A stretch of DNA of 64,000 bases from NCBI GenBank assembly GCA_900472625.1, contig UCIT01000006.1, positions 17,984 through 81,983 on the forward strand. The letters are read 5' to 3'. Position numbers and translations under genes: made by a program. This document shows, piece by piece, positions 29,397 to 38,872 of this stretch. This stretch comes from Hyphomicrobiales bacterium. Its GTDB lineage: Bacteria > Pseudomonadota > Alphaproteobacteria > Rhizobiales > Rhizobiaceae. The notes beneath the pieces are model-generated. The model had not been told where the DNA came from and did not search any database. It saw nothing but the letters and a program-made list of their open reading frames with translations. Within the stretch, counting starts at the first letter, position 1. Each line of letters opens with the position of its first letter.

Positions 29397-30305
29397 ATGG
29401 CCCGAAGCAGTTTGCCGTCCATTACCGCCGGCGAAGCCGGTCTCAATCGTTATCTCGACGAAATCCGCAAGTTCCCGATGCTGGAGCCGCAGGAAGAATA
29501 CATGCTGGCAAAGCGGTATTCCGAACACGGCGATCGCGACGCTGCGCATCGTCTCGTCACAAGCCATCTGCGTCTCGTCGCCAAGATCGCCATGGGCTAT
29601 CGCGGCTACGGCCTGCCGATCGGCGAAGTCGTGTCCGAGGGCAATGTCGGCCTGATGCAGGCCGTCAAGAAGTTCGACCCGGAGCGCGGCTTCCGCCTGG
29701 CAACCTATGCCATGTGGTGGATCAAGGCCTCGATCCAGGAATACATCCTGCGGTCCTGGTCGCTCGTGAAGATGGGCACGACCGCCAACCAGAAGCGCCT
29801 GTTCTTCAATCTCCGCCGTCTGAAGGGCCGCATCCAGGCCATCGACGAGGGTGATCTGAAGCCGGAACATGTGACCGAGATTGCCACCAAGCTGCGCGTT
29901 TCCGAGGAAGAAGTGATCTCGATGAACCGTCGCCTCTCCGGCGATGCGTCGTTGAACGCGCCGATCAAGGCGTCCGAAGGCGATTCCGGCCAGTGGCAGG
30001 ATTGGCTGGTCGACGATCACGAAAGCCAGGAAGCGATCCTGATCGAACAGGACGAGCTCGACACCCGCCGCCGCATGCTGGCCAAGGCGATGAGCGTCCT
30101 CAACGATCGCGAACGCCGCATCTTCGAGGCCCGTCGCTTGTCGGAAGATCCGATCACGCTCGAGGACCTGTCGACCGAGTTCGACATCAGCCGCGAGCGC
30201 GTACGCCAGATCGAGGTTCGCGCCTTCGAGAAGGTTCAGGACGCCGTGCGCAAGGAAGCGCTCGACCGCGCCAAGGCGGTTCGCGTCGTCGAAGCCACAG
30301 CCTGA
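29397..30305 (+). CDS. rpoH: RNA polymerase heat-shock sigma factor RpoH (sigma-32)
   Basis: A 302-residue group 3 sigma factor. Region 2 (TSHLRLVAKIAMGYRGYGLP, then EGNVGLMQAVKKFDPERGFR, then YAMWWIKASIQEYILRSWSL) and region 4.2 (FDISRERVRQIEVRAFEKVQ) are complete. The RpoH box QKRLFFNLRRLK, unique to heat-shock sigmas, lies near residue 140. The sequence matches the RpoH1 type of rhizobia as I remember it. TAGGAGGG precedes the ATG. It directs chaperone and protease genes on heat or acid stress. Confidence 0.96.
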   Translation: MARSSLPSITAGEAGLNRYLDEIRKFPMLEPQEEYMLAKRYSEHGDRDAAHRLVTSHLRLVAKIAMGYRGYGLPIGEVVSEGNVGLMQAVKKFDPERGFRLATYAMWWIKASIQEYILRSWSLVKMGTTANQKRLFFNLRRLKGRIQAIDEGDLKPEHVTEIATKLRVSEEEVISMNRRLSGDASLNAPIKASEGDSGQWQDWLVDDHESQEAILIEQDELDTRRRMLAKAMSVLNDRERRIFEARRLSEDPITLEDLSTEFDISRERVRQIEVRAFEKVQDAVRKEALDRAKAVRVVEATA

Positions 30306-30328
30306 TTTCAGGTAGAGCGACAATAGAG

Positions 30329-30356
30329 AAAGGGCGGGTCTTGCTACCCGCCCTTT
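30329..30356. terminator. Bidirectional terminator between rpoH and the 813-residue gene
   Basis: AAAGGGCGGGT (30329-30339) and ACCCGCCCTTT (30346-30356) form a perfect 11-pair stem with a 6-base loop, with T on the plus side and TTTCT on the minus side. It serves two convergent genes. Confidence 0.9.
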
Positions 30357-30379
30357 TCGTTTGATCCGATCAACCAGCC

Positions 30380-32821
30380 TTACTGGCTGGTCGAGACATC
30401 ACCGGCCGCGTTCCATTCGCGGATGGCGGTCGTGAACGCTTCCGCCCCGGTCGTCCCCTTCTGCATAGTCAGCAGCGCACGGCGGCCGTTGCGGTAGGTG
30501 ATCGGAATATCGATCCAGTCGCGCGTCGCCAGCAGGTCAAGATTGGACTTGCGGGCATCGGGATAGTCGTTAAGCGCGATCATGTGGAAATCGTCAGTGA
30601 TCTTGGCCGGCACCGCGATCAGGGCATCGCCGCGATCCTGTTCCGTGCGCTTCATCGAAATCCGCTGAACGCTGTCGATCGCCCCACCTTCGAAGTTCGC
30701 CGGCAGCGAGAACACCATCTCGACGATATGGCTCGCTGGCAACGACGGATCGGAGTTACGCTTGAAGTTCAGCTGCGCCGTCAGATTTCTCTCGGGAACC
30801 GTGAGTGTGCCCTGCACCGACGCTTCCTGCTTGCCATCGGCGCCGGCTTCGTGCTGGACGCTCCAGACGATCGACCCCTGGATGGCCGTCGGCGAACTCT
30901 GGCCGATACGCTCCTCATAAAGGAACATCTTCTCGCTGCCTCCGGCGGGCGCGGTCTGCGCTGTCGCGGGAGTAATCGGGGCGGTAGCACCGGCGGTCGG
31001 AGCGGCAGGCGGCGTCGCTGTTGCAGGTGCAGCGCTTGCAGCCGGCGCGACGGGATCCGACGACGCCACGTTCTGCTCGGCGACCGACTTTCCTTCGGCA
31101 ACCTGGGTGCTCGGCGCCGCAGCCGGACCGCTATCGACCTCGGTGCCGTCGGCACGCAGGCGCTGGGTAAACTTGTTGCCGGCGGCCGCGCCGTCGAGCG
31201 AGGCGACGTCCTTTTGCGCTTCGGCAGGCGCCGAAGGCGTGACGTCGCTTGTGCCGGTGGCAGGTGCGGCGGTTCCAGCGGCAGGCGGTGTCGTTGTTGC
31301 TGTCTGGGCTGTCTGCGACGGTGCCGCGCTGACGAGGCCCTTGACCATCTCGGTCAAGGCACCCTGATGCGTCCAAGCCGCATAGGCGCCACCGCCGACA
31401 ACGGCAAGCACCACCAGAAGGCCGATGATCGACCCGATACCGAAGCGGCTGCGCTTCGGCTCCATGCGAAAATTCTTGCCTTGGAACTTTGCGGCAATGT
31501 CACTGTCGGTATTTCCGAGCGAAAGTCCGTCGTCATCTTCGGCAACGACACCGCGGTTGTCGTATCCGCGAAGTTTGGTTGCTTCCTGCCAGGCGTCGTT
31601 GCTCGCAACGTCGGCCTTCGGCGCCGAAGCGCCGTGGATTTCGGAGAACAGGTCACCATCGTCGTGAGAAGCTGCGGCCGGAGCCTTTTTCTCATTTTCG
31701 ATCGGTGGCAGGTCGTCGAAGGCGGCCGATTCCCACGAGAAGCCCTCGTTGGCCGCCGGCATCTTCACCGGTTCAACAGGCTGTGCTGGCTCGGGCGGAT
31801 GCTCGAGGCCGGCGATCACGTCGTCGAATGCGCGGGCAGCATCGTTGACAGGCGCGACACGCGAGGTCTCGGAAAACTGGCGCAGTTCCTCGAGCGCCCA
31901 ATCGGTCGGCTCGACCGTCCGCGCCGTCGCTTCCGGCACTTCTTCCGCAGGCTCGTTCCAGACCGAATCGAAGTGACCGGCCGCATCGGCATGAAGCGGC
32001 TCATCCCTGACCTGCTCGACAAACTCCTGCGGCTGCTCGAAGACATGGACAGGCTCGACCAGGCGATTGCTTAGATCGAAATCGCGAGCAACCGGCTGAG
32101 CAGCCGGTTCGGCCTCCTCAATCACGTCCACATACGGCTCAACATCAGGTGCCGGCGCAAAGTCATGCAAGGATGTTTCGTGCGCGGCCGACTCGTGAAC
32201 AGGCGCGTCGCCGGGCAGTTGCCACGGCTCTACCGGCTCGGACAGCGCCGGCTCGTGGCTGATATCGTCAGCAACCGGCGCATCGGCGGCAACGTCCAGG
32301 TAGTGGTCGTGATGAACGGCAGGCTCGTCGCGAACATCCGCTTCCGGCGCGTGGTATGGAGCCGGCTCCTCATAAGGCGCGGTCTCTTCATGCTCGACGG
32401 GCGCAGCAGCGACCGGAGCTTCCTCCTCCGCAGTCTCATGATAGACAGGTTCGACAGGAGCCTCTGGCTCATAGACCGGCTCTGCCGCAAGAGCTTCCGC
32501 TACCGGTTCAGCGACGGGCTCAGGAGCCGCCACCACATCGGGTTCGGCGGTCTCGATCGGCGCTTCTGCGGCAACATCCGAAACGGCGGCAGCAGCATCA
32601 GCCGGCAATGCATCCGCATGCTCGGCTTCGACTTCGCGAATGGCGGCTTCGAGCTTTTCCATCTGCCGTTGCAGCATGGCCTCGGGCGGACGCGGCTTCA
32701 TGTTCTCGAGCTGCCGCTGGACGGCACCGCGAGCACGCTCGTAAACCTTCACCCGCATATCGGGCGTATTGTCGGTCAGGCCGTCGACTGCCCGCCGGAT
32801 AACTGCGATAAAATCCGCCAT
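30380..32821 (-). CDS. Large anchored protein with acidic Pro/Ala/Glu-rich region (unknown function)
   Basis: An 813-residue protein. The N-terminal 60 residues are helical (AVIRRAVDGLTDNTPDMRVK). A long low-complexity acidic stretch rich in Ala, Pro, Glu and Val runs to about residue 300, and a charged linker follows. One membrane helix lies at about 459-482 (SIIGLLVVLAVVGGGAYAAW). After it comes an Ala/Thr/Pro-rich spacer and a folded C-terminal domain of about 170 residues. The layout suggests a cytoplasmic disordered arm and a periplasmic domain. It may be co-read with purA, with a hairpin between. No function can be assigned. Confidence 0.8.
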   Translation of the reverse strand: MADFIAVIRRAVDGLTDNTPDMRVKVYERARGAVQRQLENMKPRPPEAMLQRQMEKLEAAIREVEAEHADALPADAAAAVSDVAAEAPIETAEPDVVAAPEPVAEPVAEALAAEPVYEPEAPVEPVYHETAEEEAPVAAAPVEHEETAPYEEPAPYHAPEADVRDEPAVHHDHYLDVAADAPVADDISHEPALSEPVEPWQLPGDAPVHESAAHETSLHDFAPAPDVEPYVDVIEEAEPAAQPVARDFDLSNRLVEPVHVFEQPQEFVEQVRDEPLHADAAGHFDSVWNEPAEEVPEATARTVEPTDWALEELRQFSETSRVAPVNDAARAFDDVIAGLEHPPEPAQPVEPVKMPAANEGFSWESAAFDDLPPIENEKKAPAAASHDDGDLFSEIHGASAPKADVASNDAWQEATKLRGYDNRGVVAEDDDGLSLGNTDSDIAAKFQGKNFRMEPKRSRFGIGSIIGLLVVLAVVGGGAYAAWTHQGALTEMVKGLVSAAPSQTAQTATTTPPAAGTAAPATGTSDVTPSAPAEAQKDVASLDGAAAGNKFTQRLRADGTEVDSGPAAAPSTQVAEGKSVAEQNVASSDPVAPAASAAPATATPPAAPTAGATAPITPATAQTAPAGGSEKMFLYEERIGQSSPTAIQGSIVWSVQHEAGADGKQEASVQGTLTVPERNLTAQLNFKRNSDPSLPASHIVEMVFSLPANFEGGAIDSVQRISMKRTEQDRGDALIAVPAKITDDFHMIALNDYPDARKSNLDLLATRDWIDIPITYRNGRRALLTMQKGTTGAEAFTTAIREWNAAGDVSTSQ

Positions 32822-32838
32822 TCGTACTTTCTCTAAGA

Positions 32839-32863
32839 GCGTGGTTCGTCAGCCGAACCACGC
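32839..32863 (-). terminator. Hairpin between purA and the 813-residue gene
   Basis: GCGTGGTTCG (32839-32848) and CGAACCACGC (32854-32863) form a perfect 10-pair stem with a 5-base loop, followed on the minus strand by TCTTAGAG. It is likely a partial terminator for purA. Confidence 0.65.
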
Positions 32864-32881
32864 AAATAATGACTTTCGACC

Positions 32882-34177
32882 TTAGTCCTCAAAAGGATCG
32901 GTCACAAGTATGGTGTCATCGCGCTCGGGACTTGTAGACAAGAGAGCAACGGGCGCTCCGATCAGCTCTTCCACCTGGCGCACATATTTGATCGCCTGTG
33001 CCGGAAGATCGGCCCAGCTGCGCGCGCCGACGGTCGATTCCTTCCAGCCTTCGAGCGTGATGTAGATCGGCTCGACACGCGCCTGCGCGCCCTGGCTTGC
33101 CGGCAGGTAGTCGATCTCCTGGCCGTCGAGACGATAGCCGACGCAGATCTTCAGCTCATCAAGGCCGTCGAGAACGTCGAGCTTGGTGAGTGCAATGCCG
33201 GTGATTCCAGAGGTGCGGACCGTTTGGCGAACAAGTACGGAATCGAACCAGCCGCAGCGACGCGGGCGGCCGGTGTTGACACCGACTTCACGGCCGACGG
33301 TTGCGAGATGCTTGCCGACCTCGTCGTTGAGCTCGCACGGGAACGGACCTTCACCGACGCGCGTCGTGTAGGCCTTGGTGATGCCGAGAACATAACCGAT
33401 CGCCGTCGGGCCAAGGCCCGAACCTGCAGCCGCCTGGCCGGCAACCGTGTTAGACGAGGTGACGAAGGGATAGGTACCGTGGTCGTTGTCGAGCAGCGCG
33501 CCCTGCGCGCCTTCGAACAGGATGCGGGCGCCGGCCTTGCGCTGCTCGTCGAGCAGACGCCAGACCTGGTCGCTATAGGGCAGGATCGCGGCGGCCACTT
33601 CCAGCAGCTCGGCTTCCAGCGCATCGCCGGAAATCTCGGGCAGGTTCATGCCGCGACGCAGTGCATTGTGGTGCGTCAGCAGGCGTTCGATCTTCAGGCG
33701 CAGCGTTTCCGGCTCGGCCAGATCGATCAAACGGATAGCGCGACGGCCGACCTTGTCTTCGTAGGCCGGGCCGATACCGCGGCGGGTGGTGCCGATCTTG
33801 GTGCCGCTGTTGGACGCGGCGTCCTCGCGGAGCGCGTCGAGATCGCGGTGCAGCGACAGGATCAGCGGCGCGTTTTCGGCAATGCGCAGAACTTCCGGCG
33901 TCACAGCGATGCCCTGGGCGCGCAGCTTTTCGACTTCGGCGACGAAATGGTGCGGATCGACGACGACGCCGTTACCGATCACGCTCAGCTTGCCGCGCAC
34001 GAGGCCCGACGGCAGAAGCGCAAGCTTGTAGCTGACACCATCGATGACCAGCGTATGGCCCGCATTGTGTCCGCCCTGATAGCGCACGATCACATCGGCG
34101 CGTTCCGAAAGCCAATCGACAATCTTGCCCTTGCCTTCGTCACCCCATTGCGAACCGACCACGACTACGTTCGTCAT
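32882..34177 (-). CDS. purA: Adenylosuccinate synthetase PurA
   Basis: A 431-residue enzyme that makes adenylosuccinate from IMP, aspartate and GTP, the first step to AMP. It opens with the GTP-binding glycine loop and catalytic Asp ([20 protein letters not shown]), has the catalytic His region ([15 protein letters not shown]), [13 protein letters not shown], and the GTP-specific [10 protein letters not shown] segment. Length is normal. It is read alone or with the following 813-residue gene. Confidence 0.97.
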   Translation of the reverse strand: MTNVVVVGSQWGDEGKGKIVDWLSERADVIVRYQGGHNAGHTLVIDGVSYKLALLPSGLVRGKLSVIGNGVVVDPHHFVAEVEKLRAQGIAVTPEVLRIAENAPLILSLHRDLDALREDAASNSGTKIGTTRRGIGPAYEDKVGRRAIRLIDLAEPETLRLKIERLLTHHNALRRGMNLPEISGDALEAELLEVAAAILPYSDQVWRLLDEQRKAGARILFEGAQGALLDNDHGTYPFVTSSNTVAGQAAAGSGLGPTAIGYVLGITKAYTTRVGEGPFPCELNDEVGKHLATVGREVGVNTGRPRRCGWFDSVLVRQTVRTSGITGIALTKLDVLDGLDELKICVGYRLDGQEIDYLPASQGAQARVEPIYITLEGWKESTVGARSWADLPAQAIKYVRQVEELIGAPVALLSTSPERDDTILVTDPFED

Positions 34178-34376
34178 TCACGTCTTCCTGTTAAAGGCGG
34201 ATTTAACCGCACCCTGCTCAAACCCGCGCATCTATAAAACGTTGTTTTTGGGAAAGCGACCCTGTATTGCCGCCAGAATTGGCTTTTTACGTGACTAATC
34301 AGCTTCGCGGCGGCTATTTGCCCGGATCGCGGCGCCGGCCGGGCACCGTCGAAGCGCACCGGGGGAAGAATCGGCC

Positions 34377-35291
34377 GTGCCATTTGCCGCCTACATATGT
34401 CTTGTCGTCGCCGCCATGTGCTGGGGCGGTAACACCGTCGCCGGCAAACTCGCGATCGGCCATGTCAGCCCGATGATGCTGACGACGATCCGCTGGTTCC
34501 TGGCAACGGCACTCATCGCCGCGATCTCTCTGCCGCAATTGAAGCGCGACTGGCCTGTCGTCCGCAAAAACCTCCCCCTGCTCTTCTTCTATGGCATCGT
34601 CGGCTACACGCTTTTCAACGCCATGCTTTATTCCGCGGTAAAATACACCACCGCCATCAACGTCGCAATCGAGCAGGCCGGCATCCCTATGCTGATCTTC
34701 TTGCTCAATTTCCTGTTCTTCCGCACCGGCGTTTCGCTGGCCCAGATCGTCGGCTTTGCCATGACGCTCCTCGGCGTGGCGCTGACCGCCGCGCATGGCG
34801 ATCTCGCAACACTGCTGACGCTCGGCCTAAACAGGGGCGACGCGCTAATGCTGGTGGCCGTCGCCGCCTACTCGATCTACACCATCTTCCTTCGCTGGAA
34901 GCCACCGCTCGATTGGCGCACGCTGATGGCGATACCCGCGCTGGGCGCCATGCTGAGCGCCGTTCCGCTGCTGATCTGGGAGGCATCGAACGGCGAAGCA
35001 CGCCTGCCCGACGGCACAGGCTGGCTGATTGCTCTCTACACGGCGACTTTCGCCTCGCTGATGGCGCAGGTGTTCTACATCAAGGGCGTGGAGTGGATCG
35101 GCCCCAATCGCGCCGCCCTGTTCATCAATCTGGTACCGGTGTTCGGCACGCTGTTTTCGGTGGTGCTGCTCGCCGAACAGCTGCACCTGTTTCACGTCAT
35201 CGCCTTGGCGCTGGCGCTAGGCGGTATCGCCATCGCCGAGAAAGGCCGTCCGAAGCCGGTCGTCTCGACGAAATCGGCAATCGGCGGCTAG
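34377..35291 (+). CDS. EamA/DMT-superfamily transporter
   Basis: A 304-residue protein with ten membrane helices in two EamA repeats. The first repeat opens YICLVVAAMCWGGNTVAGKL and the second ends AALFINLVPVFGTLFSVVLL, the usual signatures. Such proteins export amino acids, nucleosides or drugs; the substrate is unknown. It starts with GTG at 34377 with GGGGGA about 10 bases upstream. Its TAG stop lies within CTAG shared with the convergent GNAT gene. Confidence 0.87.
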   Translation: MPFAAYICLVVAAMCWGGNTVAGKLAIGHVSPMMLTTIRWFLATALIAAISLPQLKRDWPVVRKNLPLLFFYGIVGYTLFNAMLYSAVKYTTAINVAIEQAGIPMLIFLLNFLFFRTGVSLAQIVGFAMTLLGVALTAAHGDLATLLTLGLNRGDALMLVAVAAYSIYTIFLRWKPPLDWRTLMAIPALGAMLSAVPLLIWEASNGEARLPDGTGWLIALYTATFASLMAQVFYIKGVEWIGPNRAALFINLVPVFGTLFSVVLLAEQLHLFHVIALALALGGIAIAEKGRPKPVVSTKSAIGG

Positions 35292-36133
35292 CCAAGCTCG
35301 AGCGTGGTGACGCCGAAGACGTTCTTCAGCGGCACCGAGGGAATGGCGCCGCGATACATCCGCGCTGTTTCGAACACCGGCTCGAGGCTCATGCCGAGCG
35401 CCAGCGCGACAGCGTCCTTGTTATCGACCGGGATATCGATGAACACCTTGGCGCCCTTGGCTTCCGGCCCGAGTTCGGCCAGCAGCGCAGCGGCGCTATC
35501 GGCATCCGCAGCGAACAGCGGTCCGATCTTGTAACCCTCGTAACAGCGCCGGATCGTCCCGTAGCCGCGGATCTTGCCGCTCTTGCGCACCACCGCCGTA
35601 CGCCGATGCTTGCGGCTGCTGCACCACGATGTCACGAAGTCCGCCCGTGACGCCTGAAACACACTGGCATCGTAGCGGATCAGTCCATCCAACTTGTCGG
35701 AGGCGATGTTGGCGGCAAGCGTCGATGACGGCAGCGAGGAGATCACGCCGCCGTAGCGAACCGTCTTGTAGGCCTCTTCAAAGCCAGCCTTGCGATAATT
35801 GTCCTGCTGCGCGACCACGCCGTCGAGCCCGATGCTGCGGCCGTTCGCCGACGCCACGCCCGCATCCCAGATCGCCTTGCCATAGCCCTTGCCGCGAAAA
35901 TCCGGGTGAACCATATAGAGGCCGAGGAAGGCGAAGGCATCGCCATACTTGACGACGGAAATCGACCCGACCGGCACTTCGCCGAGCGCGCCGACGAAAA
36001 ATCCTGACGGATCCGCGTCATGGAATGGAAGCGAATCGTCCAGCCCAGGATTCCATCCCTCCTGGCGTGCCCATTCGAGCACTAGCTCCAACTCACCGGG
36101 CCGCATGGGGCGAACGGCAAACTCCGAATTCAT
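35288..36133 (-). CDS. GNAT acetyltransferase with C-terminal YitH/HolE-like domain
   Basis: A 281-residue protein. The N-terminal GNAT domain has the acetyl-CoA loop (YMVHPDFRGKGYGKAIWDAG) and substrate segments. The C-terminal half (KIGPLFAADADSAAALLAEL, then FIDIPVDNKDAVALALGM) matches the second acetyltransferase-like domain seen in YitH-type proteins. I chose ATG 36133, where the domain starts, over a longer open frame. Substrate unknown. The gene ends in CTAG shared with the transporter gene. Confidence 0.83.
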   Translation of the reverse strand: MNSEFAVRPMRPGELELVLEWARQEGWNPGLDDSLPFHDADPSGFFVGALGEVPVGSISVVKYGDAFAFLGLYMVHPDFRGKGYGKAIWDAGVASANGRSIGLDGVVAQQDNYRKAGFEEAYKTVRYGGVISSLPSSTLAANIASDKLDGLIRYDASVFQASRADFVTSWCSSRKHRRTAVVRKSGKIRGYGTIRRCYEGYKIGPLFAADADSAAALLAELGPEAKGAKVFIDIPVDNKDAVALALGMSLEPVFETARMYRGAIPSVPLKNVFGVTTLELG

Positions 36134-36465
36134 GCAATCTTCCCGATCAGGCCCATCGCAAGCGCGTAAAGGCGGCATATTAGAATAAAAACAGCTTCAG
36201 CAGCCGCGAGGCGCCATGGATGACGAAGAAACATGTTCAAGCCAGAGGCGATCTGCATCGATCATCACGAGATCGGACGCAGAAGAACTTCAGGTCGCGA
36301 TCATAATGGAACAAGGAAACTGTAATCTCAAGATAATTACTTAAGACAACATGAAGGCGGGCATGGTTTGTCGGTTTTGTCTTCCTGCATCCCGTAGCGC
36401 GCAATCATCCCCGTCTTCCCGTGTCGATATAGGATCATTTTCCCACGTCACTCGGAGACATCAAG
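36134..36465. other. Spacer between the GNAT gene and the SGNH hydrolase gene
   Basis: About 330 bases. It contains the two upstream regions. A possible 42-codon frame (36216-36344) has no clear support. I see no repeat or RNA gene. Confidence 0.5.
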
Positions 36466-38295
36466 ATGCATCTCGGCCTCAGCCTTTCGCCAACGCAAAT
36501 CTCTTTCGACACAAGCCGACCATCACGCGCGATCGTTGCTTTCGGCGACAGCCTGACGGAAGGCGCAGGAGCCTCTGGCTCCGTCAAGGCTTACCCACAG
36601 GTGGCGACCAGCCTGTTCGAACCCGCCCGCATGATCCTCAATCGTGGCATGGGCGGCCAGACGTCCACGCAGATTGCCGCCAGGCAGGGTGGCATCCCGC
36701 TGCGCCTCGCCGTTGCCGGCGGCGCACCCGGCAACCTTTTTCCCCGCACGCGCGACTGGATGCACCGCTTCGAAACCGGCAGTGTCAACGGATTGACGCA
36801 CGAATGCCTCGGCACCGGCCTAGACGAAAACGGACTGCCATATGGCGATGTCAGGATTTATGGCACGGCCACGGCCGGCTTCACCGATATCGGCCGACAG
36901 ATCTACGGCGCCATCGCCGCCAACTATCCGGCCGAGCCGGGCAGCCGCTGGACCATATCAGGCGCGGCACAGATGATCGGCGGCGGCACCGATGGCGTCG
37001 CCGGACTGCGCCTGCTGCTGATCGAGGCGGACGAATTGGGCGGCTACCTCGCCGAAATCGCCGCTCCCGCCTTTGCCTTGAACGGCGCACGCAGCAGCAT
37101 ATCGGCAACGGCAGCGGCGACCCACCCCTTCGTCCGCGCCACCCATCTGCTCGATGTGATCCCAGGTAGCGCCGTCGATATCACCCTACGTATCTTTCCG
37201 GGCCAGTTCGAAGCCGGCGATATCGCCACGGAGCTTAAACTGACGCCGGGCAATGGAGATATCCCGGCATATAACCCCGAATTCACCAGGCTTTACAGTT
37301 TCGACAACGGCATCGAAGGATGGTCGCCACGCATACAGGACGGCCACATCACGCCGCTATCGTCGCAGGGCGGAAGGCTCGTCATCGAAAACGATGACGC
37401 CGGCATCCTGCGCGGTTGCGAGCTGGCGCTGGCCGAGATTCCCGTCGACAGGACGATCCGCATCGCTTTCGACATCGAGATCACCGCAGGAGCCGGACAG
37501 ATCCATGTCGGTGGCCTGAAGACATCAGGCGGCAGCTGGGCGACGACCACGACGAGCGGCGATCCGACGTCGGCGGTCACGGAAAGCGGCCACTACGAAC
37601 TGCTGTTCAAAACTGGCAACGCGTTCTGCAACGCGGCCGCCTTCCTGAGCAGCGGTACGCCGGTCACATGGGCGCTCGACAACATTGCCGTCGAATGGGG
37701 AGCGGACAGCCCGCAGGTGGAAGTGCTGGACCAATCGACAGCGGCGCTGGGCGGATCCGGCAGCGTTTACAGCATACGCGGGCAGCTGGCGGGCATCGAG
37801 GGCATACTGACGGTGCGCGATGGCGGCCCGCCGTTTTTCACGCGAAGCCATCCGGGAGACGCGGTCGCAGTCCCCTACGCCACGCTCTTCGTCCCGGAGG
37901 ATGCGGCCACGCGAAACATCCAATGGCTGTGGGCGGGCCGAAACAATGCGGATACACCAGACATCGTGCTGTCCGATATCGCCGCAATGACCGACCGTAT
38001 CGCCGGCGGACGCTATCTGGTCGGCTCGATCCTGCCCTCCGCCGACGACACACAACAGACAAGGCAGACGATCGTAACATTGAATGCCGCCCTGTCGAGA
38101 CGCTACTCCCAACGCTACGTCGATCTCCTCGCAGCCCTCGTCGCTGCTGCCGGGCAGACGACAGACGACCAGCAGGACGCAGCGGCCGGTCTCATTCCAC
38201 GCTCGCTACGCTCCGACGCGTTGCATCTCAACAACGCGGGCTACGCAATCGTCGCAGCAGCCTGGGTAGCGGGCACCATCGCTATGGGCTGGTAG
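36466..38295 (+). CDS. SGNH/GDSL-type hydrolase split by a large inserted region
   Basis: A 609-residue esterase-like protein. Block I (VAFGDSLTEG) puts the nucleophile at Ser29. A block III-like Gly-x-Asn is in WAGRNNADTP (N493), and the block V pair Asp584/His587 in SDALHLNNAGY completes the triad. Between blocks I and III lie over 300 extra residues. They include a beta-rich stretch (about 285-415: RLYSFDNGIEGWSPR, then WALDNIAVEWG) that looks like a carbohydrate-binding module. No signal peptide is evident. It ends 14 bases past the convergent acetyltransferase stop, which suggests a deacylase acting on a glycan, unproven. Confidence 0.78.
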   Translation: MHLGLSLSPTQISFDTSRPSRAIVAFGDSLTEGAGASGSVKAYPQVATSLFEPARMILNRGMGGQTSTQIAARQGGIPLRLAVAGGAPGNLFPRTRDWMHRFETGSVNGLTHECLGTGLDENGLPYGDVRIYGTATAGFTDIGRQIYGAIAANYPAEPGSRWTISGAAQMIGGGTDGVAGLRLLLIEADELGGYLAEIAAPAFALNGARSSISATAAATHPFVRATHLLDVIPGSAVDITLRIFPGQFEAGDIATELKLTPGNGDIPAYNPEFTRLYSFDNGIEGWSPRIQDGHITPLSSQGGRLVIENDDAGILRGCELALAEIPVDRTIRIAFDIEITAGAGQIHVGGLKTSGGSWATTTTSGDPTSAVTESGHYELLFKTGNAFCNAAAFLSSGTPVTWALDNIAVEWGADSPQVEVLDQSTAALGGSGSVYSIRGQLAGIEGILTVRDGGPPFFTRSHPGDAVAVPYATLFVPEDAATRNIQWLWAGRNNADTPDIVLSDIAAMTDRIAGGRYLVGSILPSADDTQQTRQTIVTLNAALSRRYSQRYVDLLAALVAAAGQTTDDQQDAAAGLIPRSLRSDALHLNNAGYAIVAAAWVAGTIAMGW

Positions 38296-38872
38296 GCCGG
38301 CGGCGGCGGAGCAGCCGTGCGGGATTGCCGACGTAGACGCTCCACGCCGGAATATCCCGGAAGGCAACGCCGCGTGCGCCGAGAACTGCCCCCTCGCCGA
38401 TCACTACGCCGGGGCCGACAAAGGCCTCGGCAGCGATCCACGCATCGGCGCCGATCACGATCGGGCTGGCAGTCAGCTGAAAGGAAGGATCGTCAATGAC
38501 ATGGGTGCCAGTACAGAGATGCGCACCCTGCGAGACGATGGCGCCTTTGCCGATGCGGATCGGCGCGATGTTGTAGACAATTGCACCGCGCCCGATCAGC
38601 GAATTCTCGTCCATGACGAGATTCGGCGGATACCAGATCCGCGCAGAGCCATGCACCCGCACGTTCCCGAAGAGCCTGGCACCGAACAGCCGCAGCAACA
38701 GTGCTCGCCAGCAATGCAGCGGAGCCGGCGTCCATGCCGCCAGCAAAGTCCAGGCGACCGTCCATACGACCCTCACGAGCCGATGCCCGCGCGAAAAGCT
38801 CGGTCCACCCTGCCGCGATCCTGATGTCGCGGCATCCAGAATACCGAGATCCCGCTGATCGACATGCGTCAT
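38282..38872 (-). CDS. Hexapeptide-repeat acetyltransferase (WcaF-like)
   Basis: A 196-residue left-handed beta-helix acyltransferase. The isoleucine-patch repeats are visible (SLIGRGAIVYNIAPIRIGKG, IVIGADAWIAAEAFVGPGVV), and the end (PAWSVYVGNPARLLRRR) is typical of WcaF/NodL-type O-acetyltransferases. It is last in the polysaccharide cluster. The ATG at 38872 overlaps the upstream stop as ATGA, so I reject the longer frame. It probably acetylates a sugar of the polymer. Confidence 0.87.
   Translation of the reverse strand: MTHVDQRDLGILDAATSGSRQGGPSFSRGHRLVRVVWTVAWTLLAAWTPAPLHCWRALLLRLFGARLFGNVRVHGSARIWYPPNLVMDENSLIGRGAIVYNIAPIRIGKGAIVSQGAHLCTGTHVIDDPSFQLTASPIVIGADAWIAAEAFVGPGVVIGEGAVLGARGVAFRDIPAWSVYVGNPARLLRRRRPTSP

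Noticed and set aside
30584..32074. Plus-strand open frame of 496 codons opposite the 813-residue gene
   Set aside because: It is an antisense shadow of a low-complexity region; composition is Arg/Gly-rich and no domain is seen.
36216..36344. 42-codon frame between the GNAT and SGNH genes
   Set aside because: GAGG is near the ATG, but the product has no recognisable features and nothing else supports it.
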